DNA of 7,366 bases from GCA-2794515 sp033763335 (GTDB lineage Bacteria > Chloroflexota > Anaerolineae > Aggregatilineales > Phototrophicaceae). The position numbers and the translations under genes were made by a program. The notes below the pieces were generated by a model, which saw only the letters and a list, made by a program, of their open reading frames with translations, did not search any database and was not told the origin of the DNA. The stretch is taken from the NCBI GenBank assembly GCA_033763335.1, contig JANRKU010000173.1, forward strand, positions 1 through 7,366. Reading direction: 5' to 3'. Shown piece after piece: positions 1-5,820 of the stretch. Position 1 is the stretch's first letter, and every line of letters starts with the position of its first letter.

Positions 1-411
1 AGTGGCAATGTCATTTTTGAATCTGCCATATCCGCAAAAATGCTTGAACCACAGATTGAGGCTATTTTGGCGGAAAAATTGGGCTATAAGGTCGAAACTT
101 TCATTCGTAGCACCGATGAAATAACAAAAATTGCCCAATACACGCCATTTGCTCACTATAACCCTGAATCCGATTCCTTATATATCGGTTTTTTACCCAC
201 CGCGCCCACCGATGAAGCACTCACCAAATTACAAAAACTCACCACCGAGATAGATGAATTTCATGTGCATGGACGTGAACTCTATTGGCTGTGCCATAAA
301 AGCATCAGTGAATCAAAAATATCGAATACCAAACTCGAAAAGGCGTTAGGGATGCCCTCTACCCTGCGTGATATTTCTACACTCAAAAAATTATCATCAA
401 AATACCCCTAA
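1..411 (+). CDS. DUF1697 family protein, 5' end cut off by the window
   Basis: The frame is open from the first base and ends in TAA at 409-411, giving 136 visible residues. The first visible residues, SGNVIFES, match the conserved (Q)SGNV(I/V)FES stretch that normally lies about 40 residues into DUF1697 proteins. The ATG at position 40 is therefore internal and the real start lies left of the window. The C-terminal SKISNTKLEKALGMPSTLRDISTLKKL matches the family's usual ending (S.L.N.KLEK.LG.P.T.RN..T..KL), so the 3' end is intact. Family members are about 175-180 residues, so roughly 40-45 residues are missing. DUF1697 proteins are small soluble proteins with no established biochemical role, and I assign none. 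The stop lies only 8 nt before the next gene's -35 box, and I see no terminator between them. Confidence 0.88.
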   Translation, partial: SGNVIFESAISAKMLEPQIEAILAEKLGYKVETFIRSTDEITKIAQYTPFAHYNPESDSLYIGFLPTAPTDEALTKLQKLTTEIDEFHVHGRELYWLCHKSISESKISNTKLEKALGMPSTLRDISTLKKLSSKYP

Positions 412-419
412 TCCTCATG

Positions 420-447
420 TTGACATATATAGACCAGTTGGTATAAT
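420..447 (+). promoter_or_regulatory. Consensus promoter of the TetR-family gene (TTGACA-N16-TATAAT)
   Basis: A perfect -35 box TTGACA (420-425) and a perfect -10 box TATAAT (442-447) are separated by 16 bp. The ATG of the repressor gene follows about 20 nt after the -10 box, leaving a leader of roughly 13-15 nt with its Shine-Dalgarno at 456-460. Both boxes match the sigma-70/SigA consensus exactly. The spacer is filled by the presumed operator, so a bound repressor would block RNA polymerase directly. Confidence 0.88.
430..445 (+). promoter_or_regulatory. Presumed TetR/LmrA-type operator 1 (autoregulatory)
   Basis: TAGACCAGTTGGTATA is one mismatch from the 16-bp inverted repeat TAGACC-N4-GGTCTA. 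It starts inside the -35/-10 spacer and runs into the -10 box. Its left part, TATAGACCAGT from 428, recurs as TATAGACTGGT at 1095 in front of the neighbouring gene. Boxes of the TAGACY-RGTCTA kind are known for the LmrA/YxaF (QdoR) branch of TetR repressors, and the downstream gene encodes that type of protein. Position, symmetry and recurrence are seen directly; binding is inferred. Confidence 0.78.
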
Positions 448-467
448 TTATATATAAGGATGTGACC

Positions 468-1031
468 ATGACCAATACTACCCGTGAGCAATTACTCGAT
501 ATCACCTGCCAATTATTGGAGGTACAGGGCTATCATGCCACTGGGCTGAACGAAATTATTCAGACCAGCAAAACCCCCAAAGGCTCGTTATATTATCATT
601 TTCCGGGTGGTAAAGATGAACTCACCGAGCAGGCGCTTAATCAGACGGGTAAAATTGTCTTGGAGCGTATCAAGACCAATTTAGATGCCTATGATGACCC
701 CGCACAAGCTGTAGCGGAATTTATTCGCACACTAGCGGGATTTGTCGCACAAGCCAATTTTCGGACTGGTGGACCGATTACGACGGTGGCATCAGAGACG
801 GCAGGCACAAATGACCGTTTGCGCTTGGTGTGTAAGGCAGTCTATGAGGCATGGCGTGGCGCATTTGCCGATAAATTCATCCAAAGTGGCATATCGCTCA
901 CACGGGCGCATCGGCTGGCATTTGCGGTGTTGGGTCTGATAGAGGGGGGCATTATCCTCAGCAGAACCTATCATGATACCCAACCCCTGCTGGATATTGC
1001 CCAAGAGGTTATGGTACTTATCCAAGCATAA
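468..1031 (+). CDS. TetR/AcrR-family repressor, LmrA/YxaF-like
   Basis: This 187-residue protein is a one-component transcriptional repressor. An N-terminal helix-turn-helix (about residues 6-50) binds DNA and a helical C-terminal domain binds ligand and dimerises. The signature YHATGLNEIIQTSKTPKGSLYYHFPGGKDEL (residues 22-52) is the hallmark of the LmrA/YxaF-like branch, including the HFPGGK motif. The ligand is not readable from sequence; Bacillus LmrA and QdoR respond to flavonoids or drugs. I start at ATG 468 because the AAGGA at 456-460 sits 7 nt upstream. A GTG at 462 in the same frame would leave only 1 nt. An operator lies in its own promoter and a second lies before the following oxidoreductase-like gene, which suggests autoregulation plus control of that gene. 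A terminator follows, so the two genes are separate transcripts despite forming a functional pair. Confidence 0.92.
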   Translation: MTNTTREQLLDITCQLLEVQGYHATGLNEIIQTSKTPKGSLYYHFPGGKDELTEQALNQTGKIVLERIKTNLDAYDDPAQAVAEFIRTLAGFVAQANFRTGGPITTVASETAGTNDRLRLVCKAVYEAWRGAFADKFIQSGISLTRAHRLAFAVLGLIEGGIILSRTYHDTQPLLDIAQEVMVLIQA

Positions 1032-1046
1032 ATCGTTATTCATCAT

Positions 1047-1079
1047 AAAAACCGTGTTGTCCTGCTTACACGGTTTTTT
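1047..1079 (+). terminator. Rho-independent terminator of the TetR-family gene
   Basis: AAAAACCGTGT (1047-1057) pairs perfectly with ACACGGTTTTT (1068-1078), an 11-bp stem with a 10-nt loop. The 3' arm merges into a run of six T (1074-1079). It starts 15 nt after the TetR stop codon. The inner seven pairs are GC-containing and the outer pairs are A:T, a classical intrinsic terminator layout. Confidence 0.88.
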
Positions 1080-1094
1080 ATCCGCAATAAATTA

Positions 1095-1110
1095 TATAGA
1101 CTGGTCTATA
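1095..1110 (+). promoter_or_regulatory. Presumed TetR/LmrA-type operator 2, in the leader of the Rossmann-fold gene
   Basis: TATAGACTGGTCTATA is an inverted repeat with perfect 7-bp arms (TATAGAC/GTCTATA) around a TG centre. It shares TATAGAC-N2-GT with operator 1 at 428-438, although its right half-site is closer. It ends 18 nt before the chosen ATG and 5 nt before the Shine-Dalgarno. I see no good -35 box at proper distance from the A/T-rich -10-like bases nearby, so the promoter itself is unclear. The preceding terminator argues that this gene needs its own promoter here. Confidence 0.78.
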
Positions 1111-1127
1111 AAATGGAGAAAAATCAC

Positions 1128-1757
1128 ATGAAAGTCGCTATTTTTGGTGGTACAGGCAAAACAGGTAAGCACCTCGTCCAAGAGGCACTCAACGCGGGGC
1201 ATGATGTAACACTATTGGCACGCACACCGTCTAAATTGGGGATAGAACACCCCGCTTTACAAATCGTACAAGGCGATATTGCCAATTTATCTGCCATCGA
1301 AACCACGATAGCAGGTGTAGATGTGGTGATGAGCGTTTTGGGACCTACACCCAAACAACCCCCCTTTGCTATCAGCAATGGCATCACCAATATTATCACT
1401 GCCATGAAAAAACAAGGTCTTAAGCGTTTGGTGATTAGTGCAGGGGCAGGTGTGGGCGACCCCAACGATAAGCCAAAATTTGTTGACCGCCTCGCCACAT
1501 TTGCTATCAGAACATTGTCTAAAAATGCCTATGAGGATATGAATGCTGTTGTAGATATTGTGCGGACATCTAACTTGGATTGGACAATTATCCGCGTGCC
1601 GATGCTGACCGACCAACCCAAACAAAATAAAATACGGTTGGCATATTTGGGCGGGGATGTGGGGATTCGGCTCAGTCGGGCAGATATGGCAGAATTTATG
1701 TTGAAAAAAGGGTTAGATAAAGCCCATTTGCATAAAGCCCCTGTGATTAGCAATTAG
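1128..1757 (+). CDS. NAD(P)-binding Rossmann-fold protein, atypical SDR / NAD(P)H-binding (NmrA/BLVRB-like) family
   Basis: This 209-residue soluble protein begins MKVAIFGGTGKTGKHLVQEAL. The glycine-rich GGTGKTG motif (residues 7-13) of the dinucleotide-binding fold follows the first beta strand, which is typical of the NAD(P)H-binding PF13460-type atypical short-chain dehydrogenases. Further family-like segments are VVMSVLGP near residue 70, the strand LKRLVISAGAGVGD around residue 105, and LDWTIIRVPMLTD near residue 155. The length of about 210 fits. Members include flavin/biliverdin reductase-like enzymes and non-catalytic redox sensors; the substrate here cannot be told. I chose ATG 1128 because GGAG at 1115-1118 is 9 nt upstream. 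The in-frame ATG at 1113 overlaps that Shine-Dalgarno and would add five residues before the usual MKVAIFG start. The operator-like palindrome just upstream links it to the TetR gene, suggesting an inducible detoxification or redox role (inference). Confidence 0.9.
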   Translation: MKVAIFGGTGKTGKHLVQEALNAGHDVTLLARTPSKLGIEHPALQIVQGDIANLSAIETTIAGVDVVMSVLGPTPKQPPFAISNGITNIITAMKKQGLKRLVISAGAGVGDPNDKPKFVDRLATFAIRTLSKNAYEDMNAVVDIVRTSNLDWTIIRVPMLTDQPKQNKIRLAYLGGDVGIRLSRADMAEFMLKKGLDKAHLHKAPVISN

Positions 1758-1773
1758 ATTGTTGTGATAAATC

Positions 1774-1800
1774 AAAAAACCGCCGATTATGGTGGTTTTT
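1774..1800. terminator. Bidirectional intrinsic terminator (Rossmann gene on +, tRNA-Ala on -)
   Basis: AAAAACCGCC (1775-1784) pairs with GGTGGTTTTT (1791-1800) through 10 positions including one G-T pair, with the 6-nt loop GATTAT. On the plus strand the 3' arm ends in five T, 43 nt after the stop codon at 1757. On the minus strand the same hairpin ends in six T (complement of 1774-1779) and lies 7 nt beyond the tRNA's 3' end. It can therefore stop both converging transcripts. Confidence 0.85.
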
Positions 1801-1807
1801 GTGTTTG

Positions 1808-1880
<73 letters not shown>

Positions 1881-1898
1881 CAATGAGTGTAGAAAATT

Positions 1899-1927
1899 AT
1901 TGTATGGCTCAATTTTATAAATGTCAA
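1899..1927 (-). promoter_or_regulatory. Promoter of the tRNA-Ala gene
   Basis: On the minus strand a perfect TTGACA (complement of 1922-1927) is followed after 17 bp by TACAAT (complement of 1899-1904), one base from the -10 consensus. Transcription should begin about 7 nt later, near 1892, leaving a 5' leader of about 12 nt before the mature tRNA end at 1880. Confidence 0.85.
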
Positions 1928-1966
1928 GTAGCGGACTGAATGACGCGCAAATTTTTATTGGCTCTC

Positions 1967-1975
1967 TGCTATAAT
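1967..1975 (+). promoter_or_regulatory. Extended -10 promoter of the LysE-family gene
   Basis: TGCTATAAT (1967-1975) is a TGn-extended perfect -10 box. I see no good -35 hexamer 16-18 bp upstream, which is common for extended -10 promoters. The predicted start near 1982 gives a leader of about 30 nt before ATG 2013. It diverges from the tRNA promoter, the two lying in the same 132-bp spacer. Confidence 0.7.
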
Positions 1976-2012
1976 CGCTTTTCGTTGATTTTTAGCGTAA
2001 AAAGGATGGCTT

Positions 2013-2627
2013 ATGCTGGCATATATCGCCCAAGCCGTGGGGTTTGGATTTGCGGCGGGTACGATTCCCGGTCCGTTCACCATGTATATTATCAGCACCA
2101 CATTGACCTATGGCTGGCGCAGGGGCATTTTGGTCATTTTTTCGCCGTTATTAGTGGATATTCCCATCATCCTTGTGATGGTGTTCATGTTGGGGCAACT
2201 GCCCGATGCCATCATTCGCCTCATCCAAATTGCAGGCGGGAGTTATTCGCTTTGGCTGGCATGGGCAACATGGAAATCGGTGCAAAAAGGGGTCACTTTT
2301 GATACACAAATTGAAGTCCCTACAACTACCCGTGACCTCATGCTCCGTGCCTTTTTGATGAATGCTCTTAGTTCTGGTCCGTATATCTTTTGGGGGACGA
2401 TTACGGGTCCCATTTTACGCGATGCGCTTGACCAGTCCTTGCTACATGCAGGGGTGTTTATGGCTTCATTTTATATCACCTTTTTGAGCATATTGGCGAT
2501 GTGGGTCTTGGCATTTGACCGCCTGCGTCGGGTTGACCCGCGTTTTACCCGTGCATTATTTATGGTGAGTGTTGTTGTACTGGCAATTTTAGGGATTTGG
2601 CTCATTTTTGAAGCAATTTCTGGTTAG
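2013..2627 (+). CDS. LysE/RhtB-family transporter (amino acid or metabolite exporter)
   Basis: This 204-residue integral membrane protein has the layout of the LysE translocator family. An N-terminal helix ends in GTIPGPFTMYI (residues 16-26), the conserved G..PGP motif. It is followed by hydrophobic helices at roughly 38-60, 66-86, 108-132, 145-168 and 178-201, making six in total. Family members of about 200-210 residues export amino acids such as lysine, arginine, threonine or homoserine, or other small metabolites, using the proton gradient. The substrate cannot be inferred here. ATG 2013 has AAAGGA at 2001-2006, 6 nt upstream. An extended -10 promoter lies upstream and the tRNA gene diverges from it. 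The next gene starts 56 nt downstream after an imperfect hairpin, so co-transcription is possible but not shown. Confidence 0.9.
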   Translation: MLAYIAQAVGFGFAAGTIPGPFTMYIISTTLTYGWRRGILVIFSPLLVDIPIILVMVFMLGQLPDAIIRLIQIAGGSYSLWLAWATWKSVQKGVTFDTQIEVPTTTRDLMLRAFLMNALSSGPYIFWGTITGPILRDALDQSLLHAGVFMASFYITFLSILAMWVLAFDRLRRVDPRFTRALFMVSVVVLAILGIWLIFEAISG

Positions 2628-2632
2628 TTTTG

Positions 2633-2661
2633 GGATATAATGAGTGAGATACTCATAATCC
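2633..2661 (+). promoter_or_regulatory. Inverted repeat with an embedded -10-like box before the four-gene cluster
   Basis: ATGAGT (2640-2645) and ACTCAT (2651-2656) form a 6-bp stem with loop GAGAT. GGAT (2633-2636) and ATCC (2658-2661) can extend it across an asymmetric internal loop. The sequence TATAAT at 2636-2641 overlaps the left arm and could be the -10 box of the downstream cluster, but I find no matching -35 box. No T-run follows, so it is not an obvious terminator. It may instead be an operator. The ATG of the next gene is at 2684. Confidence 0.35.
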
Positions 2662-2683
2662 TGCAACTGGCAGAAGAATTATT

Positions 2684-3535
2684 ATGGCAATTGACCGTTT
2701 TGAACGTATTTTATACAAATTGGCACAACGCCACGCACCACATCTGACCCCCACAGGCTGGAATCAGGCTGGGGATAAATTGGAGCGTGTGCAAAAATTA
2801 GCGCGTGATTTAGCCCGTTATAGTGTTTTGGTGATGGTCGGCAATGTCGCGCAACCAAAAGCCATTGATGTTCAGGTGACGCAATGGGTGAATCTTCATG
2901 CCCAATTTTATGGATTGTTGGCACGCACCCTATTTCCCACCTTTAGCAACATCCAAGCCCAATATGCCGATAGCCTCACGCCCCCCGTCGTTGTGATGAT
3001 GGGCGATGCCTCACCCGTATTAAACGGCATGGCGGGGATTGTGCTTCCCTATTTGGCGATGCGCCAGCCCAAAGCCGCTGATGTGAGCGATGGTGAATTG
3101 CTTGGGCTGATGGATATTTTGCTCAAAGACCTTGAAGCAGGCGATTTGCCATCGGCAGTCTATACCGATATTCAACACCAATGCGCGGTATTATTGCGCC
3201 AATTGCTCAAAGGTAGTGTGATTCATGTCATGCTCACTCTGTTTGACAAGCCTGTCTTGGAGATGATAACGCCAGAAAAACCCAAAGACATCCCACTCAG
3301 ACCGACATTGCTCCCCAAAACAGGGCGACTGAATCCATTATATGGTGAGCCACCCACATCTACGGGTGATACCAAACCTGCCCCCGATTTGACCCATTTG
3401 CCCGATGATAATGTGCCAAATACACCCACCGAGCAGATGTTTGTTAAAGATATTTTCTTAGATAAATCGCGCAAGCGCGTGTTGCCATTGCCCGATTTGC
3501 CAAAACCAGACAAGAAAAAAAAGGATAATAAGTAA
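2684..3535 (+). CDS. Protein of unknown family with a Pro-rich tail and an internal LPKTG
   Basis: I do not recognise this 283-residue protein. Residues 1-200 look mainly helical and globular (amphipathic stretches such as FERILYKLAQRH and KLERVQKLARDLARYSVLVMV). Residues 85-130 include TLFPTFSNIQ and PPVVVMMGDASPVLNGM. From about residue 195 it becomes low-complexity and proline-rich (PEKPKDIPLRPTLLPKTG, then DTKPAPDLTHLPDDNVP) and ends in the highly basic PKPDKKKKDNK. No signal peptide or confident membrane helix is seen, so it is probably cytoplasmic. LPKTG occurs at residues 210-214 (3311-3325), two genes before a sortase, but without the hydrophobic segment a sorting signal needs. The Shine-Dalgarno is weak (AGAAG near 2672). 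The stop lies 2 nt before the TPR gene, so the two are almost certainly co-transcribed and probably translationally coupled. It may be an adaptor with a disordered, charged tail (inference). Confidence 0.8.
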   Translation: MAIDRFERILYKLAQRHAPHLTPTGWNQAGDKLERVQKLARDLARYSVLVMVGNVAQPKAIDVQVTQWVNLHAQFYGLLARTLFPTFSNIQAQYADSLTPPVVVMMGDASPVLNGMAGIVLPYLAMRQPKAADVSDGELLGLMDILLKDLEAGDLPSAVYTDIQHQCAVLLRQLLKGSVIHVMLTLFDKPVLEMITPEKPKDIPLRPTLLPKTGRLNPLYGEPPTSTGDTKPAPDLTHLPDDNVPNTPTEQMFVKDIFLDKSRKRVLPLPDLPKPDKKKKDNK

Positions 3536-3537
3536 CA

Positions 3538-4488
3538 ATGAACGACCCGAATCATCAACTTGACCTATTGCGAAAGGTGCGCCTCGCCCTTAAAAATCAT
3601 CAGTATCAAAATGCCATCACCTATTTGCAAGAGACGGTGCAATTGGCACATACATCGGGTGATTTTGGCGCAGAAGGCAGGCACTTAGGTAATTTGGCGC
3701 TCATTTATTATCGGCTCAATCAGCCAGAACGGGCGCTGGATTATTTTCAGAAAGCATTGCGTTGTGCAAGGCTGGATAATGACCGCGCCACCGAAGGCGG
3801 GTTAATGGGTAATATCGGCAATATTTTGCGTGAATTGGTGCATTATGAGAAGGCAACAGAATATTTGCAAGGCGCGTTGATGATTGCACATGAAATCGGT
3901 GATAGACGCGGGATGGGTATTTGGTTGGGCAATTTGGGCTTGTTGTATGATGATATGAAACAAGTGCAAGATGCCATTCAATTTCATTCACAATCGGTAG
4001 AAATTGCCCGTGAATTTAATGATAAGCGCGGACTCGCCACACGGCTTGGTAATCTCGCCAATAGTCATATGACGGCGGGGGAATTGATGTTTGCCTTCAA
4101 TTACCTCAAAGAAGCCACCGATTTATTTCGTGAATTGGGCGAACAAGCCGATTTAACCCTGCGCTTGACCATGATGGGCAATATCCAAATGGATTTGGGC
4201 AAATTGGCAAACACCCCCAAACAAGCCCGCAAACATTTTGCAGAGGCGCTCGATTTATATACCCAAACACTCCGTTTGGCGCGGATGGTACAAGATACCA
4301 CCACCGAAGCCCAATTGTTGAGCAATATTGGGCGTATTTATTTGGCACTAGAGCAATATGACCGCGCTGTGGAATATTTTTATTCTGCCAGTCAACTGTA
4401 TAATACACTCGGCATGGAAGCCGAATATCGGCAATGTGTGTCACAAATTGAGCAGGGCATGAAACTCATTCATAATGACACTATCTGA
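3538..4488 (+). CDS. Tetratricopeptide-repeat (TPR) protein
   Basis: This 316-residue soluble protein consists almost wholly of TPR helix pairs and is likely a protein-protein interaction scaffold. The motif G-N-(L/I)-x3-(Y/L) recurs at N52, N92, N132 and N172, exactly 40 residues apart (codons at 3691, 3811, 3931 and 4051). It recurs again at N215 and N263 after short insertions. Each unit ends in the A...Y(F/L)...A(L) helix, for example ERALDYFQKALRCAR and EKATEYLQGALMIAHE. The 40-residue period with an acidic D/N-D-(R/K) turn is typical of the longer TPR_12/TPR_7-type repeats. There is no signal peptide, so it is cytoplasmic. No enzymatic or DNA-binding domain is attached. The start is 2 nt after the upstream stop, with AAGGA at 3521-3525 (12-nt spacing, somewhat long), consistent with coupling. 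The sortase gene follows after 21 nt. Confidence 0.9.
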   Translation: MNDPNHQLDLLRKVRLALKNHQYQNAITYLQETVQLAHTSGDFGAEGRHLGNLALIYYRLNQPERALDYFQKALRCARLDNDRATEGGLMGNIGNILRELVHYEKATEYLQGALMIAHEIGDRRGMGIWLGNLGLLYDDMKQVQDAIQFHSQSVEIAREFNDKRGLATRLGNLANSHMTAGELMFAFNYLKEATDLFRELGEQADLTLRLTMMGNIQMDLGKLANTPKQARKHFAEALDLYTQTLRLARMVQDTTTEAQLLSNIGRIYLALEQYDRAVEYFYSASQLYNTLGMEAEYRQCVSQIEQGMKLIHNDTI

Positions 4489-4509
4489 TTTTAGGGACTA
4501 ATAACAACC

Positions 4510-5157
4510 ATGTATCGTAGACAGTCACAAACCCCATTTCGTACTATTTTAAGCCTCATCCTATTGGGTATGGTGGGGGGTATTGCCTTTTTGGTATACG
4601 ATAGCTTACGCAATACCCCTGCATCTGAATCTCCCATATCGAATAATACCCCGACTGCACAACCTACCAATGAAGCGATTGTACAATCCACACCACTCCC
4701 AGACCAACCCCTCCCAAGCCCAACACCCGCCCCCCATACGGTTTCGTTGGTCATACCATCCCTAGCCATTAATGCCCCTATTATTGATGTCTATTTGGTA
4801 GATGGTATTTGGGATGTGAGTGTTTTGGGCGCAAATGTTGGGCATCTGCAAGGCACAGCACGAGTCGGTGAAGAAGGAAATGTTGTGCTTTCTGGTCATG
4901 TCGAATTGCGCGATGGTACAAAAGGTGTATTCGGATTGCTCGACCAAGCCGCCATTGGCGACCGCATCATTTTGCGTGATGGCGATGTGCAATTGCAATA
5001 TGTCATCACAGAGGTGTATGTCACCACACCAGAAGACCTCGCCCCTGTGTATCCAACTGTATCCCCACGCCTCACTCTTATCACCTGTGGCAGTTATGAT
5101 TTTTTGAGCAACCAATATTTAGAACGCACGATTGTGGTTGCAGAACCTATAGGATAA
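4510..5157 (+). CDS. Sortase-family cysteine transpeptidase, membrane-anchored
   Basis: This 215-residue protein begins with a basic, short cytoplasmic N-terminus (MYRRQSQTPFR). One membrane helix follows (about residues 12-30), then a Pro/Thr/Ser-rich linker (36-76) and a sortase beta-barrel (about 78-214). The catalytic triad is legible: His130 in VVLSGHVEL, Cys193 in LTLITCGSYDF (the TLxTC motif) and Arg206 in YLERTIVV. Sortases cleave a sorting signal such as LPxTG in secreted proteins and join it to the cell envelope. The N-terminal anchor with long linker is common in class D/E/F-like enzymes; I cannot fix the class. An AGGGA at 4493-4497 lies 12 nt before ATG 4510. It sits third in a tight four-gene cluster. 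No classical sortase substrate (signal peptide plus C-terminal LPxTG, hydrophobic and basic segment) is present in the window, so its partner is elsewhere or unconventional. Confidence 0.93.
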   Translation: MYRRQSQTPFRTILSLILLGMVGGIAFLVYDSLRNTPASESPISNNTPTAQPTNEAIVQSTPLPDQPLPSPTPAPHTVSLVIPSLAINAPIIDVYLVDGIWDVSVLGANVGHLQGTARVGEEGNVVLSGHVELRDGTKGVFGLLDQAAIGDRIILRDGDVQLQYVITEVYVTTPEDLAPVYPTVSPRLTLITCGSYDFLSNQYLERTIVVAEPIG

Positions 5158-5161
5158 CTGG

Positions 5162-5800
5162 ATGACCCGTTGGGAATGGCTAAAAAAACGCTTTGTTGCC
5201 ACTTTTTGGCAAGTGGATAAACCAGTTTTATTGATGCTCAACGCGCCACCGAATGACTGTATTAATCTGATAAAAACCACATCCAAGCCGAGCATTTCGC
5301 GCCTGCACCATCGTAATTTATTTGCCGATGGCAGGCGCTATCACCTAGAACCGACCAAAGCGGGTTTTCGGATGACGACCACGCATAAAATTTGGTGGCA
5401 ATATCGCAGGCGGAGTGCCTTTAGCGCGGTGATGGATGGGGTTTTTTCGCCATTTGGAGATAATCTGTTCCGATTACGCCTAGAGACGCATATCCGCCTA
5501 TTTTATCTGATAGATATTTTTTTGCTCCCCGCATTTATGACATCGCTCCTCATTTACACCCCATGGCACCCCTTAGTGATTGCAGGGTTAAGTGCGCTCC
5601 TATTGGGATTATCATGGGTGGGGCATCGGTTTAATGTGGCACTCGAAGCCAATGAGATGGTGTGGTTTGTCCGCAATGTGCTAGAAGACCATCTGGCAGA
5701 GGTGGAACAATTGGCGGAGGGGAATCCGCATGTGGTGGCACTCGACCAAGATTTTGAGCGCGAATGGCAACGATTTTATAGCACCCAACGGAAAGAATAA
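5162..5800 (+). CDS. Small two-helix membrane protein of unknown family
   Basis: I do not recognise this 212-residue protein. It has a basic N-terminal region, a soluble part (about 30-110) rich in Arg, His and aromatic residues (RRYHLEPTKAGFRMTTTHKIWWQYRRRSAF), then two hydrophobic segments. These lie at about 112-132 (LFYLIDIFLLPAFMTSLLIY) and 136-153 (HPLVIAGLSALLLGLSWV), separated by a short Pro-containing turn, and so are likely a helical hairpin. The C-terminal third is acidic and probably helical (NVLEDHLAEVEQLAEG). With an even number of helices both ends face the same side, and the positive-inside rule suggests the cytoplasm. ATG 5162 is 4 nt after the sortase stop, with AGGA at 5151-5154 and 7-nt spacing, so it is firmly in the same operon. 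It may act with the sortase at the membrane (inference from context only). Confidence 0.8.
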   Translation: MTRWEWLKKRFVATFWQVDKPVLLMLNAPPNDCINLIKTTSKPSISRLHHRNLFADGRRYHLEPTKAGFRMTTTHKIWWQYRRRSAFSAVMDGVFSPFGDNLFRLRLETHIRLFYLIDIFLLPAFMTSLLIYTPWHPLVIAGLSALLLGLSWVGHRFNVALEANEMVWFVRNVLEDHLAEVEQLAEGNPHVVALDQDFEREWQRFYSTQRKE

Positions 5801-5820
5801 TCGCCTATTGGCTAATACCC

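Noticed and set aside
40..411. Complete 123-residue gene starting at the ATG at position 40
   Set aside because: The frame stays open to base 1 and encodes SGNVIFES, a conserved internal motif of DUF1697, so this ATG is internal and the gene is truncated by the window edge.
462..467. GTG start two codons upstream for the TetR gene
   Set aside because: It would lie 1 nt after the AAGGA Shine-Dalgarno; the ATG at 468 has a proper 7-nt spacing.
1113..1127. ATG at 1113 as start of the Rossmann-fold gene
   Set aside because: It overlaps the GGAG Shine-Dalgarno and adds MEKNH before the family-typical MKVAIFGGTG start at 1128.
1940..2302. 120-codon open frame overlapping the LysE-family gene
   Set aside because: It starts upstream of the mapped -10 box, its translation has no family resemblance, and it overlaps a clear membrane transporter in another frame.
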